The notes: generated by a model not told the origin, from the sequence alone. A stretch of DNA of 64,000 nt from Macrotis lagotis (GCF_037893015.1 NC_133660.1:286227078-286291077); one strand, 5' to 3'. Shown: positions 32,901 through 41,230, numbered from the stretch's first letter. Translations and numbers: made by a program.

Positions 32901-35048
32901 CTTAACACCATCTAAAATTGTATGGTTTTTAGTTGCCATCACATGGTGAACCCCTACTGGCCTGGAAATCCACCACTGCTTGCCTCAGAAGGTTTTCTTC
33001 AGGTGAACTACTGAAAATAATTTAGTTATTAGGGAAGCTGCTGGGCCTTCTTAATTTTGTACCTTTCTAATTTTTTAAATCCAAGGTTAAATCTTTTATA
33101 CTAGATTCTTCTAAAAGTTCCAGCTTGCCAAGACTTCTTTTTGGCCCTCCACATTGGGTTAACCAGATCTCTTGGCTTTGGGCCATCTGAACAAGCATAC
33201 CCTTTACTTCTGTCTCAGCATTGGCATAGAGACTAAGTATAGCTCTTGGGGAGGGGAGGGCATTCATACAGTTTCAAAACCTCCTAATTCTACTCTGGCT
33301 TCCATCTCCTCAATTTGTGCTCAATTGGTTCTGAGAAACTTGGATCAGAAGCGCTCTATTCATATTTTCAACAACTGGAAAATGAGGCTAACCTGATATT
33401 TCTTTTATTTCCTGACCTTTTAAGAACAACCTCTTCCTTTTCTAGATAGATGTTCACTAACCATTGCTTTCATAATATGCTCTGGAGTTTGACCAGGTAA
33501 AGCAGCCAAGTCCAGTAGCCCAAGGAAACCACTCTTCTTGTGGCTGAAAATTAGAGCATCTGCCAATTTGTTCTTTCATTTTTAAATGAAATTTAAATTT
33601 TAAAATAAGGAAACGGAGACCCACAGCTAGGAAGGGACTTACCACTCCAGGGGTCCCTGTGGGCTGCACACTGACTTAAAAAACCACAAATTACCATTAT
33701 CTGTGTTTTGTTGTATTTTTGTTATCCCTTTCCTAATGACATTTGAATCCAGTTCAAGTTGTCCTGAAAGTCTGCACAATAAGCTTTATTAAGCACCTAC
33801 TATCCGACCCTCACAGCTAAAGGCCTTGACTGTTACCTGGAAAATAGGGGTTTCTTTCTTATCTTACCATCCCTGTCTTCTCCCTTATTCCAGTTTCTGA
33901 TAAGGAGGTCGAGCTCTCTGTAGGTTCCTTTTTACAGAGTCTATCCCATCCCCTAGCGTCAGTCCCTTTCTGTAGACTGGCTTCTTCCATTCTATGCGCA
34001 AACATGTCCAAACCTCCATCAACTGTAACGGAACCCAACCTCCCAAGCTATGGTCCTTTTCCTAAACTTCTAGAAAAAGCCGTGTCTCCTCAGTGTCTTC
34101 ACTTCTCTCATACTTCTCTTTCCAAGATTCTCCTTGTCTCTCAGGTCCCGTCCTCTCCTCTCTCTGGCCTTTGGGGGTACCACTTTCCCAGGTTTCCTCC
34201 CTAGTCTCTTAGATCATTGTCCATTCTTTGGCTGTCCCCCATGGCTCTGATCTGGGCCCAATCTTCTTCCGTCTCTCTGCGGCCTCCTTGGTGCTGATCT
34301 AGATCTCAAACCTGACCCCCTAAACTCCCCATGTTTAAAACGGGGCTCCTTCCCCACCAGAACCCCAGCCCCTTGGGAGCTGCCCAGCCTTCCAGCCTCA
34401 TACTCTGCAGCTTTCTCCCCTGGCTCTCCCTCTCCCCACAGCTCGTGATCTCTGCCCGAGAAGCTGCGCCCCCATAGCCCCAATCCTGGTTCACCCCCAT
34501 TACTGCCAAGTCTGCCTGTGAATACCGCTAAAGCCATTCCCCCCGGGGGCAGCACTGGACCCCGGTGCCTGGATCCATCACGAGTCCTGCTCGTCCCGGC
34601 CTTCTCATCCCTTTTTGCCCATTAAGGTCCAGCCCAATTGGGATTCTTTTGGCCAGGCAATGGGGTGGAGTGGCTTGCCCAAGGTCACTCAGCGAGGTAA
34701 CTGCTAAGTGTCCGGTGTCCGGGCCGGGCTCCATCCACTGCCCTGCCCCCGGTGGAATGCTCACGGGTCCTCCCTCACAGCACCATCTCCCGCCCGGAGG
34801 CCGGTGCCCGGTGCCCGGTGCCCCCTTCCGGGCTCGGCTCGAGCACCAGCTTCCACCGCTGCAGGAGGCCTCTCCGGCTGATGCCCCCTTTGCCTTTCCG
34901 CCTGTTTTGTTCACGTCAGGCCCCGATCCCCTCCTTCCGTCACTGCCCCCCAAGAAGGCGCGAGATGCACTTCTGTATCTGGGGTCGCTGCCCAGTCGGG
35001 AAGCATTGTGCACTTACTGTATACGGGAGGAGGGGAGGGGGACAGCAT
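17710..35048 (-). CDS. ASRGL1: ASRGL1 gene, isoaspartyl peptidase/L-asparaginase (7 coding exons, spliced)
   Basis: The enzyme hydrolyses isoaspartyl dipeptides and L-asparagine in the cytosol. As an Ntn-hydrolase it cuts itself to free a catalytic threonine. Joining 35048-35018, 29503-29321, 26250-26108, 25580-25426, 21361-21243, 19316-19206 and 17930-17710 gives 963 nt, or 320 residues plus stop, with intron phases 1,1,0,2,1,1 all consistent. Visible motifs are HGG near residue 17, the EFNAG loop near 68-72, EMDASIMDG, the GTVGAVALD cleavage site with nucleophile Thr175 (human Thr168), ATSTGG, GRVGDSP and STTGNGE. Similarity to human ASRGL1 (recalled, about 308 aa) runs from PVIVVHGG to HITDIS. 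The six downstream exons are secure; the first is inferred. There is no frameshift or missing catalytic residue. Confidence 0.93.
17933..19205 (-). other. ASRGL1 last intron
   Basis: GTATTC at 19205 to TTTTTTAG at 17931. It contains no WSINE1 copy, unlike the other large introns, and no repeat I recognise. Confidence 0.85.
19206..19316 (-). CDS. ASRGL1: ASRGL1 coding exon 6
   Basis: The acceptor TTTGCACAG precedes 19316 and a GTATTC donor follows 19206. The 111-nt exon enters and leaves in phase 1. It encodes [31 protein letters not shown] and IFHLEQG. The STTG-N-GE motif is the substrate-binding and third-threonine region of the family. Human has LGAGGYAD where this copy has VGCGGYAD. Confidence 0.95.
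20009..20163 (+). mobile_element. WSINE1-type SINE, young (ASRGL1 intron)
   Basis: Exact 20-bp duplicates AAGAAATGAGAGGCTACAGG at 19989-20008 and 20164-20183 bound a near-consensus copy. Confidence 0.96.
20363..20525 (+). mobile_element. WSINE1-type SINE, young (ASRGL1 intron)
   Basis: Exact 14-bp duplicates AAAAGGGAATTGGT at 20349-20362 and 20526-20539. Its sequence is nearly identical to the copy 350 bp upstream. Confidence 0.95.
20715..20877 (-). mobile_element. WSINE1-type SINE, young (ASRGL1 intron)
   Basis: Exact 14-bp duplicates ACATTCTCATTCTT at 20701-20714 and 20878-20891. Opposite orientation to the two neighbouring copies, so transcripts could fold into SINE-SINE duplexes. Confidence 0.96.
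21243..21361 (-). CDS. ASRGL1: ASRGL1 coding exon 5 (catalytic threonine)
   Basis: A long pyrimidine tract ending TTTTTTCAG precedes 21361 and a GTAAGG donor follows 21243. The 119-nt exon encodes [31 protein letters not shown] and RVGDSPCV. The Thr of GTVGAV (codon 21351-21349) is the nucleophile freed by autocleavage, and the second Thr lies in TSTGG. This exon starts the beta-subunit. Confidence 0.96.
22557..22720 (+). mobile_element. WSINE1-type SINE (ASRGL1 intron)
   Basis: Flanked by AAGAAGTGCCACCACT and AAGAAGTGCCAGCACT (one mismatch), with a C/A-rich tail that has lost most of its A run. Confidence 0.9.
23395..23465 (+). mobile_element. WSINE1-type SINE, 3' fragment
   Basis: Only GGGGCAAGCCACTTAACCCC and the tail remain, ending in an AAAC/AAAT repeat directly next to the L1 fragment. 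Confidence 0.7.
23466..24180 (+). mobile_element. L1 3' fragment, internally deleted, with nested SINE
   Basis: An ORF2-like stretch up to 23592 matches 4877-4980 of the larger L1. After the nested SINE (23593-23747), sequence resumes in the L1 3' UTR near CATGAACTGATGCTGAGCAA, so several hundred bases of ORF2 are missing. It ends in a G-rich and then A-rich tail. Confidence 0.8.
23593..23747 (+). mobile_element. WSINE1-type SINE nested in L1 fragment
   Basis: Exact 14-bp duplicates AGAATACAAGTCAA at 23579-23592 and 23748-23761. Confidence 0.95.
24777..24932 (+). mobile_element. WSINE1-type SINE (ASRGL1 intron)
   Basis: Near-consensus copy. AAAAATGTCCAAG before and AAAAAGTCCAGG after form an imperfect target duplication. 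Confidence 0.93.
25426..25580 (-). CDS. ASRGL1: ASRGL1 coding exon 4 (end of alpha-subunit, linker)
   Basis: The acceptor TTTCTGAATCAG precedes 25580. The 155-nt exon encodes [29 protein letters not shown] and a lysine-rich linker ending ADADYEK, the flexible stretch before the autocleavage threonine. The donor is GTAGGT: the frame requires the exon to stop two bases into the Lys codon at 25426, because an in-frame TAG follows three bases later. The phase-2 exit is completed by the first base of the next exon. Confidence 0.92.
26108..26250 (-). CDS. ASRGL1: ASRGL1 coding exon 3
   Basis: The acceptor TTTTTCTTATAG precedes 26250 and a GTACAC donor follows 26108. The 143-nt exon enters in phase 1 and leaves in phase 0. 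It encodes [31 protein letters not shown] and [14 protein letters not shown], matching the human segment closely. The residue after NAG is Lys where human has Cys. Bacterial family members also vary here, so loss of activity is not implied. Confidence 0.95.
27150..27320 (+). mobile_element. MIR (ASRGL1 intron)
   Basis: GGATCTGGGTTCCAGTCTTG, GGGGGTGAGTCACTTTC and CCTCAGTTTCCCTGCTTGTA show the MIR order on the plus strand. Confidence 0.7.
28081..28705 (+). mobile_element. 5'-truncated L1 3' end in ASRGL1 intron
   Basis: The sequence carries the L1 ORF2 tail ([16 protein letters not shown] reading) and 3' UTR ending in an A-rich stretch. The exact 15-bp duplication AAAAGGACACTGATA flanks it at 28066-28080 and 28706-28720, which fixes a 625-bp insertion on the strand opposite to ASRGL1. 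Confidence 0.9.
29321..29503 (-). CDS. ASRGL1: ASRGL1 coding exon 2 (N-terminal alpha-subunit, HGG motif)
   Basis: A pyrimidine-rich acceptor ending TTCTCAG precedes 29503 and a GTAAGT donor follows 29321. The 183-nt exon enters in phase 1 and leaves in phase 1. It encodes [19 protein letters not shown] through [11 protein letters not shown]. The start of this block (HGG) and the EFNAG end are conserved Ntn-asparaginase landmarks. Compared with human, the loop after HGG is one residue shorter. No methionine is available at the human MNP position. Confidence 0.95.
29700..29850 (-). mobile_element. MIR/CORE-type old SINE (ASRGL1 intron)
   Basis: CATTTTACAGGTGAGGGAACTG, TGCCCAAGGTCACATAGCTAG and the TCTTCTTGACTTC order of a reverse-oriented MIR-like element. 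Decayed. Confidence 0.65.
29885..30105 (-). mobile_element. MAR1-like SINE (ASRGL1 intron)
   Basis: ACTTCATGACCCCATTTGAG, CTGGAGTGGTTTGCTATTTC, TACAGATGAGGAAACTGA and GAGCTACCTAGCTGCC in this order identify a marsupial MAR1-like element in reverse orientation. Confidence 0.75.
30971..32048 (+). mobile_element. probable solo LTR of a class II endogenous retrovirus
   Basis: It begins TGTTGGGAGCC, the start typical of IAP-type LTRs. TATAAAAATAAA at 31907-31918 serves as TATA box and polyadenylation signal, followed by a roughly 130-bp pyrimidine-rich R/U5-like segment. GAGAGG occurs immediately before (30965-30970) and at 32049-32054, a candidate 6-bp target duplication. However, the right end then reads GGCT, not the expected CA. 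No primer-binding site or gag/pol/env follows, so it looks like a solo LTR. It lies in the first large ASRGL1 intron, antisense to the gene. A 161-codon open frame (30998-31483) occupies U3. Confidence 0.5.
30998..31483 (+). other. open frame in the U3 of the LTR (161 codons)
   Basis: It starts 28 bases inside the LTR and stays open for 161 codons in AT-rich DNA, longer than expected by chance. It has a hydrophobic stretch near residues 27-41 and two cysteines near 67-70, with no recognisable domain. Known betaretroviral LTRs can carry the end of env or an accessory gene in U3. Which of these applies here, if either, cannot be decided. No function is assigned. Confidence 0.3.
32250..32434 (+). 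mobile_element. MAR1-like SINE (ASRGL1 intron)
   Basis: CTGGAGTCAGGAGGACCCGA, then AAATGGGGTCATGGAGAGTT and GGACACAACT, the forward 3' end of the MAR1-like family. Confidence 0.75.
32449..32618 (-). mobile_element. WSINE1-type SINE (ASRGL1 intron)
   Basis: Exact 14-bp duplicates GAGGAATCATCTCT at 32435-32448 and 32619-32632, with a short (CT)n stretch next to the poly(T) end. Confidence 0.95.
34639..34752 (-). mobile_element. WSINE1-type SINE remnant at CpG island edge
   Basis: GCAATGGGGT-AGTGGCTTGCCC and CTCCATCCACTG blocks remain, with several CpG-containing substitutions, so it is an old copy absorbed into the edge of the GC-rich promoter. Confidence 0.75.
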
Positions 35049-35790
35049 GAGGGTGGGGGGTCGGAGAAGCCCCCGCCCCGCCCCGCCCCGCCCCCAACGG
35101 CCCGGCCTCGGCCCCGCGACGTCTCACCTCCGCGGCTCCTCCGGATTGTGAGCGCGGGGGCGGGGCGCGCGCTGACAGCGCTTCTGGCGCCTGCGCACAG
35201 CAGAGCTGGCGGCGGCGGGTGATTACGGTAGGGAGGCGCTGCACTCGGGCCCCGCTCGTGACGGTCGGCCTCTTCCGCCCCGATCGCGGCGCCGCGGGGA
35301 GGGAATTACGGTAAAGTCCCCCGGCCCCGGGGAAGCCCCGCCCCCCGGGGGGCCCCTGTGGCCCGCTGCGTCACTTCCGCTCCCCGCCGGCGCCCCGCCC
35401 CCCCGGCCGGAAGGGAGCGGGCCTGGGCGGCCCCGAGCGCGCACAGCCCCCACCCGGCCCGGGGGAGGGCGCCTCGCGACAGGGAGCTGGCATCGTGCCC
35501 AGGCGGCAAGCGCGCCCTTCCGGAGACGTGGTTATTTACCTCATGGGATTCCCGCGGCCTTGTGAGAGTAGCGGAGCCCCAAAGCGGGAGAAACCTCCAG
35601 AACAGGGAGACAGACACAGAGAGAGGCGGAGATGTGCCCGCGTGTGCTCAGCCCCCTGCGGCCCTGCTGGGCGGTGCCCACCTCATCCCCAGGCCACCGG
35701 GGAACTTGCCTCTCTGCGCCCTGCACGTGCTGTAGTTCCCTCCCTCCGCATCGGCTCTGGTCTCTCTCCTTTCGCCCTGGCCCTAGTCAG
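34740..35790 (-). promoter_or_regulatory. CpG island promoter of ASRGL1
   Basis: This is the only strongly GC-rich, CpG-rich stretch in the window, densest at 35.05-35.5 kb, and it sits at the 5' end of ASRGL1. It contains tandem GC boxes (35076-35094) and, on the minus strand, CGGAAGTGACGC near 35366-35377 (an ETS plus CRE-half combination). TACCGTAAT occurs twice, near 35222-35230 and 35304-35312. A good donor (CGGAG/GTGAGAC) at 35128 could end a noncoding 5' UTR exon. A gene on the plus strand sharing the island is possible, but no coding exon could be recognised. Confidence 0.8.
35018..35048 (-). CDS. ASRGL1: ASRGL1 candidate first coding exon (start codon)
   Basis: The next exon begins two bases into a codon and has no in-frame ATG before an upstream stop, so a start exon ending in phase 1 is needed. 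In the CpG island an ATG at 35048-35046 runs 31 nt ([10 protein letters not shown] plus one base) to a GTAAGT donor at 35017, exactly the phase required. The joined N-terminus would read [19 protein letters not shown], where human has MNP before IVVVHGG. The ATG context is weak (C at -3) and the base before the donor is A instead of G. A different upstream exon could supply the start. Confidence 0.42.
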
Positions 35791-37069
35791 AAGTGCGGCC
35801 CTCTCCCCCGTCTTCCCTCTCTTCCCTCCCCCATTCCCCCTTATCCCATCCCTTTCTTCTCATTTCCTCACCCTGAGCCATTGCTGAGGAGAATGACGGC
35901 TCACTCAATCCCCTCGCCTTCCCCCATTCCGCTCCAATGAAAAAGCTTTTTCCTTGACTCTTATGTGAAATATCTTTAGCTCCTTCTTCCTCTCCTTTCC
36001 CTTCCTCCCAGTACTTCCCTTTATCACCCATTGACTCCCTCTTTTTACTATATTATGCCACTATATTCTGTTCCTTCCTGTGCATTGCCTATATGTGCCC
36101 CTTCTAACAGCTCTTATAAATGACAAAGTTCGTGTGAGTTATCAGTAGCTTCTTCCCACGCAAGGATACAAGCAGTTCAACATCATCAAGTTCCCTCATA
36201 GTTAGTCCTCGTCCACCCCCTCTGTGGTTCACCGGCATCCTGGACTTGGAGATCAAACTTTCTGTTCAACTCTGGTTGTTTCAAAGCTTGAAAGTTCCCT
36301 GTTTCATTGAAAGCCCATCTTTTCCCCTGAAAGAGGATCTTCAGTTTTGCTGGGTAGTTGATTCTTGGTTGCATTCCAATCCCTACAAACTCTCAATGTA
36401 GATGCTGCCAGATCCTGTGGAATCCTGACTGTAGAGCCTGGTAGCTGAATTGCTTATTTCTGGCAGCTTTTAGAACTTTCTCTTTGACTTGGAAGTTCTG
36501 AAAGTTTTTATTTCAAGATCGCTTTCAGGAGGTGATCAGTGAATTCCCTCAATTGCTAGTTCACTCTCCACTTCTAAGATCTCAGGACAATTTTGCTTAA
36601 AAAGTGAAATCCAAGCTCTTTTCCTGGTCATGACTTTTAGGTAGCTCAACAATTTTTAAATTCTCTCTTCTGGATCTGTTTTCAAGGTCAGTTGTTTTTT
36701 CCAATGAGATATTTCACATTTTCCTCTATTTTTTTTTTTTTTTGCTACAGATTTATTTCTTCCTGATTTCTTGCAACATCACCAGCTTCTTTTAGCTCCA
36801 TTCTGCATTTGAAGGAGTTATTTTCTACAGAGGGCTTTCCTTTTCCAGCTGACAAATTCTGCTTTTTAAGGCATTCTTCTCATTTGCCTTTTGTGTTGCT
36901 TTCTTCATGTGGCCTAAACTGGTTTTTAACATATTATTTTCTTCAGTATTTTTTTTTTATTTCTTTCAATCAAGTTGCTGACTTGGCTTTCATGATTTAT
37001 CTACATTGCTCTCATTTCTCCTCCCAATTTTTCCTCTACCTCCCTTAATTGATTTTCAAAGTCTTTTTT

Positions 37070-37237
37070 TTTTGTTTGTTTGGTTTTTTTGTTTTTGTTT
37101 TTGCTAGGCAGTGGGGTTAAGTGGCTTGCTCAAGGCTACACAGCTAGGTCATTATTAAGTGTCTGAGGCAGGATTTGAACTCAGGTCCTCCTGACTCCAG
37201 GGCCAGTGCTCTATCCACTGCCCCACCTAGCCACCCC
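37070..37237 (-). mobile_element. WSINE1-type SINE nested in HAL1-like ORF1
   Basis: Exact duplicates TCAAAGTCTTTTTT at 37056-37069 and 37238-37251 interrupt the coiled-coil coding part. Confidence 0.95.
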
Positions 37238-37367
37238 TCAAAGTCTTTTTTGAGCTCATCTACAGCCTGAACCCATTTTATATTTCTCTTGGAGGTTTTA
37301 GGTCCAGAAGTTTCAACTTTGTCATCATCTGACTATGTCTTTTGATCCTCCATGGGACTAAAGTAAT

Positions 37368-37528
37368 TTTTTTTTTTTTTTTTTAGGATTTTGCAAGGCA
37401 AATGGGGTTAAGTGGCTTGCCCAAGGCCACACAGCTAGGTAATTATTAAGTGTCTGAGGTCAGATTTGAATGCAGGTACTCCTGACTCCAGGGCCGGTGC
37501 TCTATCCACTGCGTCACCTAGATACCCC
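37368..37528 (-). mobile_element. WSINE1-type SINE nested in HAL1-like ORF1
   Basis: Long T run at the left end and a full head at the right. It interrupts ORF1 about 50 bp after its start codon region. Confidence 0.93.
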
Positions 37529-37948
37529 CAAAGAAATTTTCTATGGTCAGATTTTTCTTTTTCTGTTGTTTGCTCATTTCCTTAGCCTATGACAGCCCAA
37601 ACCTGGATCTGAGTGTGGGCAAACAACTGAGTCCCATAGAGAGCAGAGAGACCTCTGCAGTCTCCCTTGAACCCCTTACTGTCTATGTGCTGAGAGCTCT
37701 GAATGTGCTGGGTGGCTTTGCAGACTCCACTGTAGGTTCTCACTGCAGGGCTGCTCTAAGATTGAAGCTCCACTCTGTACTCACTCTGGTGCGACCAAAG
37801 ACTGTGTAGTCTCTTTAACCCAGTAATACCACTATTGGGTCTATTTCCCAAAGTGATCAGATTTTGAACTCAGGACAAGTCTTCTTGATTCCTGCTCCAG
37901 TACTTTATGTTCTTTGTCACCTAGCTGCATTTAAAAAATACCACTCGA

Positions 37949-38099
37949 GGGGCAGCTAGGTGGCAGAGTTGGTAGAGCATTAGCCCTGGCGTCAGAAGGA
38001 TTTCAGTTCAAATCCAGTCTCAGGCACTTAATACTTATTTAGCTATGTGACCTTGGATGAGTCACTTACCCCCATTACCTTACAAAAACTAAAAAAAAA
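37949..38099 (+). mobile_element. WSINE1-type SINE, older copy
   Basis: Head GGGGCAGCTAGGTGGCAGAG and box B GTTCAAATCCAG present; the core has about a dozen substitutions. Confidence 0.9.
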
Positions 38100-38328
38100 T
38101 TATTTGTTATATGAAATAACTCTGGAAAGAGGGAAAGGGAAATCAGAGAGAATTATGTCCCATAAGAAACAAGTTATCAGTAAAAATGTATTTAAAACAA
38201 ACCCCTCCCCTTTTGTGGACCTGTTTCCTCCTCAGGCTCCCTCTCTGACCAAGGGTTCTTAACCTGACCTCCACTCTCTCAAGGATCTCTAAGCACTCCC
38301 CTCCTTCCCCAGATGCAGGATAATTTTG

Positions 38329-38489
38329 TTTGTTTTGTTTTTTAGGTTTTTGCAAGGCAAATGGGGTTAAGTGGCTTGCCCAAGGCCACACAGCTAGGTC
38401 ATTATTAAGTGTCTGAGACCGAATTTGAACCTCAGGTACTCCTGACTCCAAGGCTGGTGCTTTATCCACTACGCCACCTAGCTGCCCCA
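38329..38489 (-). mobile_element. WSINE1-type SINE, young
   Basis: Exact 16-bp duplicates ATGCAGGATAATTTTG at 38313-38328 and 38490-38505. Confidence 0.95.
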
Positions 38490-38744
38490 ATGCAGGATAA
38501 TTTTGAAAACCAAAACATTATTTTCATGGTCTGTCCAAAAGTGTTCCGTGAAGAGCTCCCAAATTTTCTCTCTCTAGCTTCCTTTTTTCTCATTCTTCCT
38601 TTCTCTAATATCACTTTCATCTCATTTAATGCACTGATCTGACTCTATGCAAATATTATGATATTTGTGCTTAAGGATTCAGCCTTCTTTCCATGAAAAT
38701 GATTCATGGCTCAACTGAGAAAATATTTGGGTACATTATAAAGT

Positions 38745-38746
<2 letters not shown>

Positions 38747-38790
<44 letters not shown>
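38747..38790. repeat. (TA)22 microsatellite
   Basis: Pure TA run of 44 bases; able to extrude as a cruciform, and length is uncertain in any assembly. Confidence 0.96.
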
Positions 38791-38794
<4 letters not shown>

Positions 38795-39269
38795 CCACAG
38801 CTATTATTATAACAGAATGGGGCCTCCTACATTTGGCAAAACTGATTGATACAGTGAACTGCAGGTTCCAAATTAGAACATGAGATCTGCCTTTGAATTT
38901 TTTTTTGTTTCTTCTTTTCCAATTTGTGTCCAAAATCTTACAAAAAACTTTCTTTAAAAAAATCACATTTTGATGTTGATTTTCAAACCTCCAGGATTCT
39001 TCTGGTGTCTCATCCTGATATGGATGTGGGTTCTTGAGGGGTTGGCCAGCAGAAGAGAATTGCCGGCTGATCCTCCCAAGTGTGAGTAGGCGGGGTGATT
39101 GTCAACCACAAAGCTACCATTTTGGGACTAGAGAGTTTATTATCATCAGTATTTTTCCCTGAAAGAGCTTCTCAGACAGACTACGGTAGCATAAGCTAAC
39201 ATTTCTATATATTCACTATCTGGTACACAGTAGTCACATAATAAGGAGTAAATAGTTATGGATTGATCT

Positions 39270-39420
39270 AATACTTTAAAGTTCACCAAGCATTTTACCA
39301 GTGTTCTCTTATTTCAGCTTCACCACAACCTTGTGAGGCAAGTGATGTTGGCCTTATGACATCCCTTTTACAGATGAGAAAAGTGAGGTTGAGATACTGC
39401 CTTAGATTGCAACAATCATC
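39270..39420 (-). mobile_element. MIR-like fragment
   Basis: ACTTTAAAGTTCACCAAGCA and TTTTACAGATGAGAAAAGTG are reverse-oriented MIR 3' sequence. Confidence 0.6.
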
Positions 39421-40289
39421 TCCAAGTCATCTCCCTCCCCCTGCACTTCTCACCTCCTTTTGGCCTTCACTCTGGTCCTCCAGTAACTCTGTCAAACTCA
39501 ACTTAATTAAGCAATGATCAACAGAGATTCCTTAAAACTAACAAGAACTATTTTCATCTCTCTTTAGTATCAGGGTTTGACCAAGACCACTCAGGTCACA
39601 CAGAACCCAGATCTCCCTTACGACATGTTTGGCATCTGCCATCTTTATAATGCTGCCTCTCCAAGGCTGTCAGTGAAACCATGGAAGGGGAAGCATTGAC
39701 TAAGCATTAATTAATGAATTAACCAAGGATTTAAGCTCCCATTAAGGCCAGGCATTGCGAAGAGCACTTTATACAGACCTCATCAAAGGGTTAAGATGAA
39801 AAATAGTCATGGTGGTCCTCACATTGAAGAAGTGGACATTTAAGCTTGAAGATGAAATATTTAATAGTTTGTTTGACTTGAGAAGAATAAAATTCCATGA
39901 AATGTATCTCAGCCAGTCTGCATGTTTTTCAGTCATTACAGTCTTTCTGGGGCCATTGATCGAAGATGGAATTTCCCAGTTGGCAATGACCTCAATCTTT
40001 GCTCCCATTGGGTATGTAACTGGTTTGTTGGCTTTGGTTCTCATGAGGAATCTTGAAGTGATTTTAGCCTGGGAGGCTCCATTTTCTCTGGCTCTTAGTC
40101 TCCAGTGACTTATGAATATTTTTATTTTGATGTTTCTTGCCTTGGTTTATTTCTTTCCCATTACTACTCTTAAGTATTCAAGTTCTCCAGTGTTATTTCA
40201 TGACACTTTTTTAAAACCGTGTTTGTCTTTTTATCTTGGATTCCACCTGAAATTATATCTGGGGAAGGGGAGAAGAGGAAATAAATATT

Positions 40290-40500
40290 ACATACTAGGG
40301 TTTTTGATAAATATTATCTCATTCGATCCTCCCCACAGCCCTATGAGATAAATGCTGTTATTAATACCATTTTATAATTGAGGAAATGGAGCCAGAGTGG
40401 AGTTCAGTGAATTGTATGCCCAGCTAGAATGTGTCTAAGACTGGATTTGAACTCAGGTCTTCCTGATTCCAAGCCCAGGACCATCTGATACATAGTTCCT
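40290..40500 (-). mobile_element. MIR
   Basis: TTATCTCATTCGATCCTCCC, TGAGGAAATGGAGCCAGAG and GATTTGAACTCAGGTCTTCC in reverse MIR order. Confidence 0.72.
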
Positions 40501-40649
40501 TTTTTTTTTTGGAATAACTGCCTTTACCACTAAGGTAAAATATTCTACATATAAAGGATAGTAAGTCAGTAGTGTGAAATTGCCAGGGGTTCTCTGAAGG
40601 CTAAGTGGAGGAGAAGAGATTAAGCAGTGGTTAGGAACATGAGATTTTG

Positions 40650-40787
40650 GGGCAGCTAGGTAGGGCAGCTAGGTGGCGCAGTAGATAGAGAACCAACCCT
40701 GGAGTCAGGAGTACCTGAGTTCAAATCGGACCTCAGACACTTAATAATTACCTAGCTGTGTGACCTTGGGCAAGTTACTTAATCCCA
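40650..40787 (+). mobile_element. WSINE1-type SINE with duplicated head
   Basis: Begins GGGGCAGCTAGGTA and restarts at once with GGGCAGCTAGGTGGCGCAG. No A tail: it stops at TTACTTAATCCCAG. Confidence 0.88.
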
Positions 40788-40929
40788 GAGAAATTATACT
40801 GGAAACAATAAATGGAGCCAGAACCTAGACCTCTGTTCAAGTCAGTCAGTAATCAATAAATGTTTCTTATGTGCCAGATCCTTATACTAGGAAGATGAAA
40901 ATAATTCTTGTTAGTTTTATGGAGTCTCT

Positions 40930-41230
40930 GATGATGACTGAACCAATCAGAGACAAAACCAGATCACTGCCTAATTAAGATAAGTTTGACAGAGTTATTG
41001 GAGGACAAGAGTGAAGGCCAAAAGGAGGTGAGAAGTTTGACTGAGGAGGGAAGACCTTGTACGAGATGACTATAGTAGTCTAAGTACGGATAGCCCATAT
41101 CAGACTGGTGGTGATGGGAGCAGAGAGCTGGGGCTGGAAGCTGGACATGTTGGGCAGGGAGAATAAATGAGACTTGGCAACTCATCTCCGAGGGGACACT
41201 ATGAAGGACTAGTCATAGACAGCTTGAAAG
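40930..41230 (+). repeat. long G/A-rich dispersed repeat, partial copy
   Basis: ACGAGATGACTATAGTAGTC and GGTGGTGATGGGAGCAGAGA match the middle of the family; both ends are lost. Confidence 0.4.

Larger units (their letters stand above)
29504..35017 (-). other. ASRGL1 first intron (inferred)
   Basis: About 5.5 kb if the start exon at 35048-35018 is right. It holds MIR/MAR1 SINEs, the probable solo LTR, a WSINE1 copy and 32.6-34.6 kb of unremarkable sequence. Confidence 0.5.
35800..37830 (-). mobile_element. ORF1-only (HAL1-like) L1 copy abutting the ASRGL1 CpG island
   Basis: On the minus strand a 5' UTR-like block (37830-37580) precedes an ORF1 start at 37577 (MSKQQK), a coiled-coil stretch (VDELKKDFENQL) and the ORF1p C-terminal domain MQPRINYPAKLKILFQGKR (36374-36186), homologous to QPRISYPAKL of human L1 ORF1p. 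A G/A-rich tail to about 35800 replaces ORF2. Two SINEs (37070-37237 and 37368-37528) interrupt it and stops are present. No A-rich 3' end is seen where it meets the CpG island. The same tail in the 15.57-16.8 kb copy runs on to an L1-like 3' UTR, which argues for an ORF1-only element. Confidence 0.72.
38506..40640. other. intergenic with TA repeat and MIRs
   Basis: Overlapping 91- and 99-codon frames at 39769-40108 (one per strand) have no similarity I recognise and no splice context; otherwise only the listed repeats. Confidence 0.4.

Noticed and set aside
34565..35222. Two long proline/arginine-rich plus frames (161 and 156 codons)
   Set aside because: Open only because the CpG island lacks A/T-rich stop codons; overlapping frames on both strands, with a SINE remnant inside.
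39769..40108. Overlapping 91- and 99-codon frames, one per strand
   Set aside because: Possible processed pseudogene or transposon remnant, but no family could be recognised.
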